A DNA stretch of 16,919 nucleotides, from contig JBJEFI010000031.1 in the NCBI GenBank assembly GCA_051873875.1, positions 1 through 16,919 on the forward strand, given 5' to 3'. Both the position numbers and the translations under genes were made by a program. Below, one piece after another: positions 15,915-16,919 of this stretch. Every line of letters begins with the position of its first letter. Position 1 is the stretch's first letter. The notes under the pieces were generated by a model. That model did not search any database. It was not told the origin of the DNA and worked only from the letters and a program-made list of their open reading frames with translations. The DNA is from JBJEFI01 sp051873875 (GTDB lineage Bacteria; Bacillota; Bacilli; Bacillales; Bacillaceae_G).

Positions 15915-15943
15915 ATTATAATGAAAATGATAATCATTATCAA
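15915..15943 (-). promoter_or_regulatory. Fur-controlled promoter of the iron operon
   Basis: On the - strand, TTGATA (complement of 15938-15943) and TATAAT (complement of 15915-15920) are separated by exactly 17 bases. The spacer and part of the -35 are covered by TGATAATCATTATCA (15928-15942), a perfect 7-1-7 Fur box. Fe-Fur bound here would block RNA polymerase. Transcription would begin near 15908, giving a leader of about 97 bases before the monooxygenase ATG at 15811. Confidence 0.9.
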
Positions 15944-16135
15944 TTAAAAAGATTATGAGAAATGATATATTAAGAGAGAAGTATATGTTACAAACATCTA
16001 TATTTGGCTTGAAAAATAGGGGTTTTTGGTTAGTTTCCTTTTATTTTTTAAGGTGAAGGGGTAGGAAATGAAAAGAGTTATTGAAAGTAATTAGAGAAAT
16101 GAATAAGAGTGGTTGAATGTGTAAAAGGGAAATAG
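15944..16135. other. Intergenic region between the Fur promoter and the VOC gene
   Basis: This region is AT-rich, with no clear + strand promoter; a TATATT at 15966-15971 has no -35. Short frames exist (15985-16056, 23 codons, hydrophobic; and 16068-16094, eight codons after AAGGTGAAGGGG), but nothing shows that they are genes. Confidence 0.3.
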
Positions 16136-16519
16136 CTGATTAATAATGTTGGTCAAATTATGATGTATGTAAACAATCAAGATGAGGCAGTGAATTTTTG
16201 GACAAAAAAAGTAGAGTTTTGTGTCATTTCGGAAGCAGATAATGGTCAAGGAATGAGATGGATTGAAATTGCGCCAACAAAAGATGCACAAACAAGTATT
16301 ATTCTCCACAACAAAGAGTTAATTTCTAAAATGCAGCCTGAATTAAATCTTGGTACACCTTCTTTAATGTTCTTTACAAAAAATCTGGATGAATTATACA
16401 GCAGTTTATCTAATAAAAATGTGACGGTTGGAGAAATTGTCAAAATGCCTTCTGGTAAAGTGTTTAATTTTGCAGATAGCGAAGGTAATTACTTTGCGGT
16501 GATGGAAAAGAGTAAATAA
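16136..16519 (+). CDS. VOC (glyoxalase/bleomycin-resistance fold) family protein, non-standard start
   Basis: A small one-domain VOC protein of the group whose members contain LYVNNQDEAVKFWTEKVGF near the start and FNFADSEGNYFAVMEK near the end. Both are present here, along with DNGQGMRWIEIAP and the conserved Glu of the metal site in it. The function of these Bacillus paralogues is unknown; some VOC proteins are glyoxalases or thiol transferases. The first in-frame ATG (16160) would remove the first beta strand (INNVGQIMM), has no ribosome binding site, and gives only 119 residues. Starting at CTG 16136, or ATT 16139, keeps the strand, gives about 127 residues, and places AAGGGA (16125-16130) five to eight bases upstream. 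An in-frame TAG at 16133-16135 blocks anything longer. The start codon seems to have mutated away from ATG. Confidence 0.82.
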   Translation: MINNVGQIMMYVNNQDEAVNFWTKKVEFCVISEADNGQGMRWIEIAPTKDAQTSIILHNKELISKMQPELNLGTPSLMFFTKNLDELYSSLSNKNVTVGEIVKMPSGKVFNFADSEGNYFAVMEKSK

Positions 16520-16527
16520 CGATAGAA

Positions 16528-16561
16528 GGGCGGTATGAATTAATTCATACTGTCTCTTTTT
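16528..16561 (+). terminator. Rho-independent terminator after the VOC gene
   Basis: The palindrome GTATGAATTAATTCATAC (16533-16550) is extended outward by two Watson-Crick and three G-U pairs (16528-16532 with 16551-16555) and followed by CTTTTT. It begins nine bases after the stop. Confidence 0.85.
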
Positions 16562-16766
16562 ATTTAGTTACTTTAAACATCTTTCTTATTTTTTTCTGCC
16601 ACATAAATACATTTTGAATAAAGCTTGATAGTACAATGATAAGTGTTTCTGATGCTTGTTAAATGTATTATGTAGTGGATTGAAGAAAGAAATTACCCTT
16701 TCTAAGGATAATGAGGAAGTGGCTAAAATATTGAAAAGTTATTTCTTTCAAAATGGATTCATTTAA
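16562..16766 (+). other. Intergenic stretch with a possible small gene or remnant
   Basis: The end of this stretch holds a 28-codon frame from TTG 16680 to TAA 16764-16766. It reads KKEITLSKDNEEVAKILKSY and a few more residues, and looks protein-like. It stops five bases before a strong terminator hairpin. The start is weak (TAGTGGA just upstream is a poor ribosome binding site), so it may be the tail of a decayed gene. I do not recognise it. Confidence 0.3.
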
Positions 16767-16770
16767 AGGA

Positions 16771-16804
16771 GAAAAACCGAAAAGCATAGCATTTTCGGTT
16801 TTTC
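16771..16804. terminator. Bidirectional terminator
   Basis: A perfect 13-bp stem (GAAAAACCGAAAA, 16771-16783, with its complement at 16792-16804) has an 8-base loop. The U-rich arm exists on both strands, so it can end the small + strand frame and the - strand gene at the window's right edge. Confidence 0.9.
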
Positions 16805-16830
16805 CTTTTGATTAACTATTAAATGTATAT

Positions 16831-16919
16831 CTATTCCCTTTCATTCGTTATGGATGTGACAATGTGTAGGGAATCCCATTCGCCACTTGAGAATTTTGTG
16901 ATGGGGTATTTTTTAGGGA
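16831..16919 (-). CDS. C-terminal end of a - strand gene running off the window
   Basis: Read on the - strand, the last 89 bases are open and end at TAG (complement of 16831-16833). The 28 visible codons give KKYPITKFSSGEWDSLHIV and then TSITNERE. Composition and codon use look like real protein, and a strong terminator stem follows 26 bases later. The family is not recognisable from so short a piece. A + strand frame over the same bases (ATG 16850) is less convincing because it has no ribosome binding site. Confidence 0.45.
   Translation of the reverse strand, partial: PKKYPITKFSSGEWDSLHIVTSITNERE

Noticed and set aside
15985..16056. A 23-codon hydrophobic + strand frame near the Fur box
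   Set aside because: Weak ribosome binding site, no clear promoter, no recognisable family; it is well within chance in AT-rich DNA.
16850..16919. A + strand frame open to the window end from ATG 16850
   Set aside because: No ribosome binding site, and the opposite strand reads a better protein-like sequence followed by a terminator.

Overview
The window is low-GC Firmicute (Bacillota) chromosome and looks like Bacillales. The arginase, CdaA, CdaR, GlmM, GlmS and FeuA/FeuB products are close relatives of Bacillus subtilis/B. cereus proteins, and the ribosome binding sites are strong AGGAGG types. I cannot fix the genus; a Bacillus or a Lysinibacillus-like (Planococcaceae/Caryophanaceae) genome would both fit. 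A run of exactly 100 N at 4759-4858 marks a scaffold gap of unknown true size, so this is draft sequence.

Left part (1-6780, + strand): the 3' two thirds of a tRNA-Ala(UGC) with its terminator; arginase rocF with its own promoter and terminator; then the cell-wall/second-messenger cluster cdaA-cdaR-glmM-glmS. CdaA makes c-di-AMP and CdaR is its membrane-anchored regulator. GlmM and GlmS make the glucosamine phosphates used for peptidoglycan. The gap removes the last codons of glmM and the place where a glmS ribozyme would normally lie.

Middle part (6780-10600): an intergenic stretch with small open frames that may be gene remnants; a DUF2798-like membrane protein; a MarR-type repressor whose promoter is bracketed by two near-identical 13-bp palindromic sites; a NorA/Bmr-like MFS efflux pump; and a small membrane protein broken by a one-base frameshift in a T7 tract. 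Each unit is followed by a recognisable hairpin terminator.

Right part (10600-15950, - strand): an iron-siderophore cluster in the order flavin-dependent NtaA/SnaA/DszA-type monooxygenase, feuA (lipoprotein), feuB, feuC (permeases), then a BesA/YbbA-type siderophore esterase. A TTGATA-17-TATAAT promoter with a perfect Fur box lying in its spacer sits upstream of the monooxygenase. The most interesting idea in the window is that this monooxygenase is the first gene of a Fur-controlled feu operon, so that an imported ferric chelate could be met by both an oxidising and a hydrolysing enzyme. No ATPase gene is present, as in B. subtilis, where YusV serves FeuBC.

Far right (15950-16919): a VOC/glyoxalase-fold protein that seems to start at a non-standard codon, a possible small remnant, a bidirectional terminator, and the C-terminal end of a - strand gene running off the window. 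I saw no CRISPR array, insertion sequence, rRNA or phage gene.
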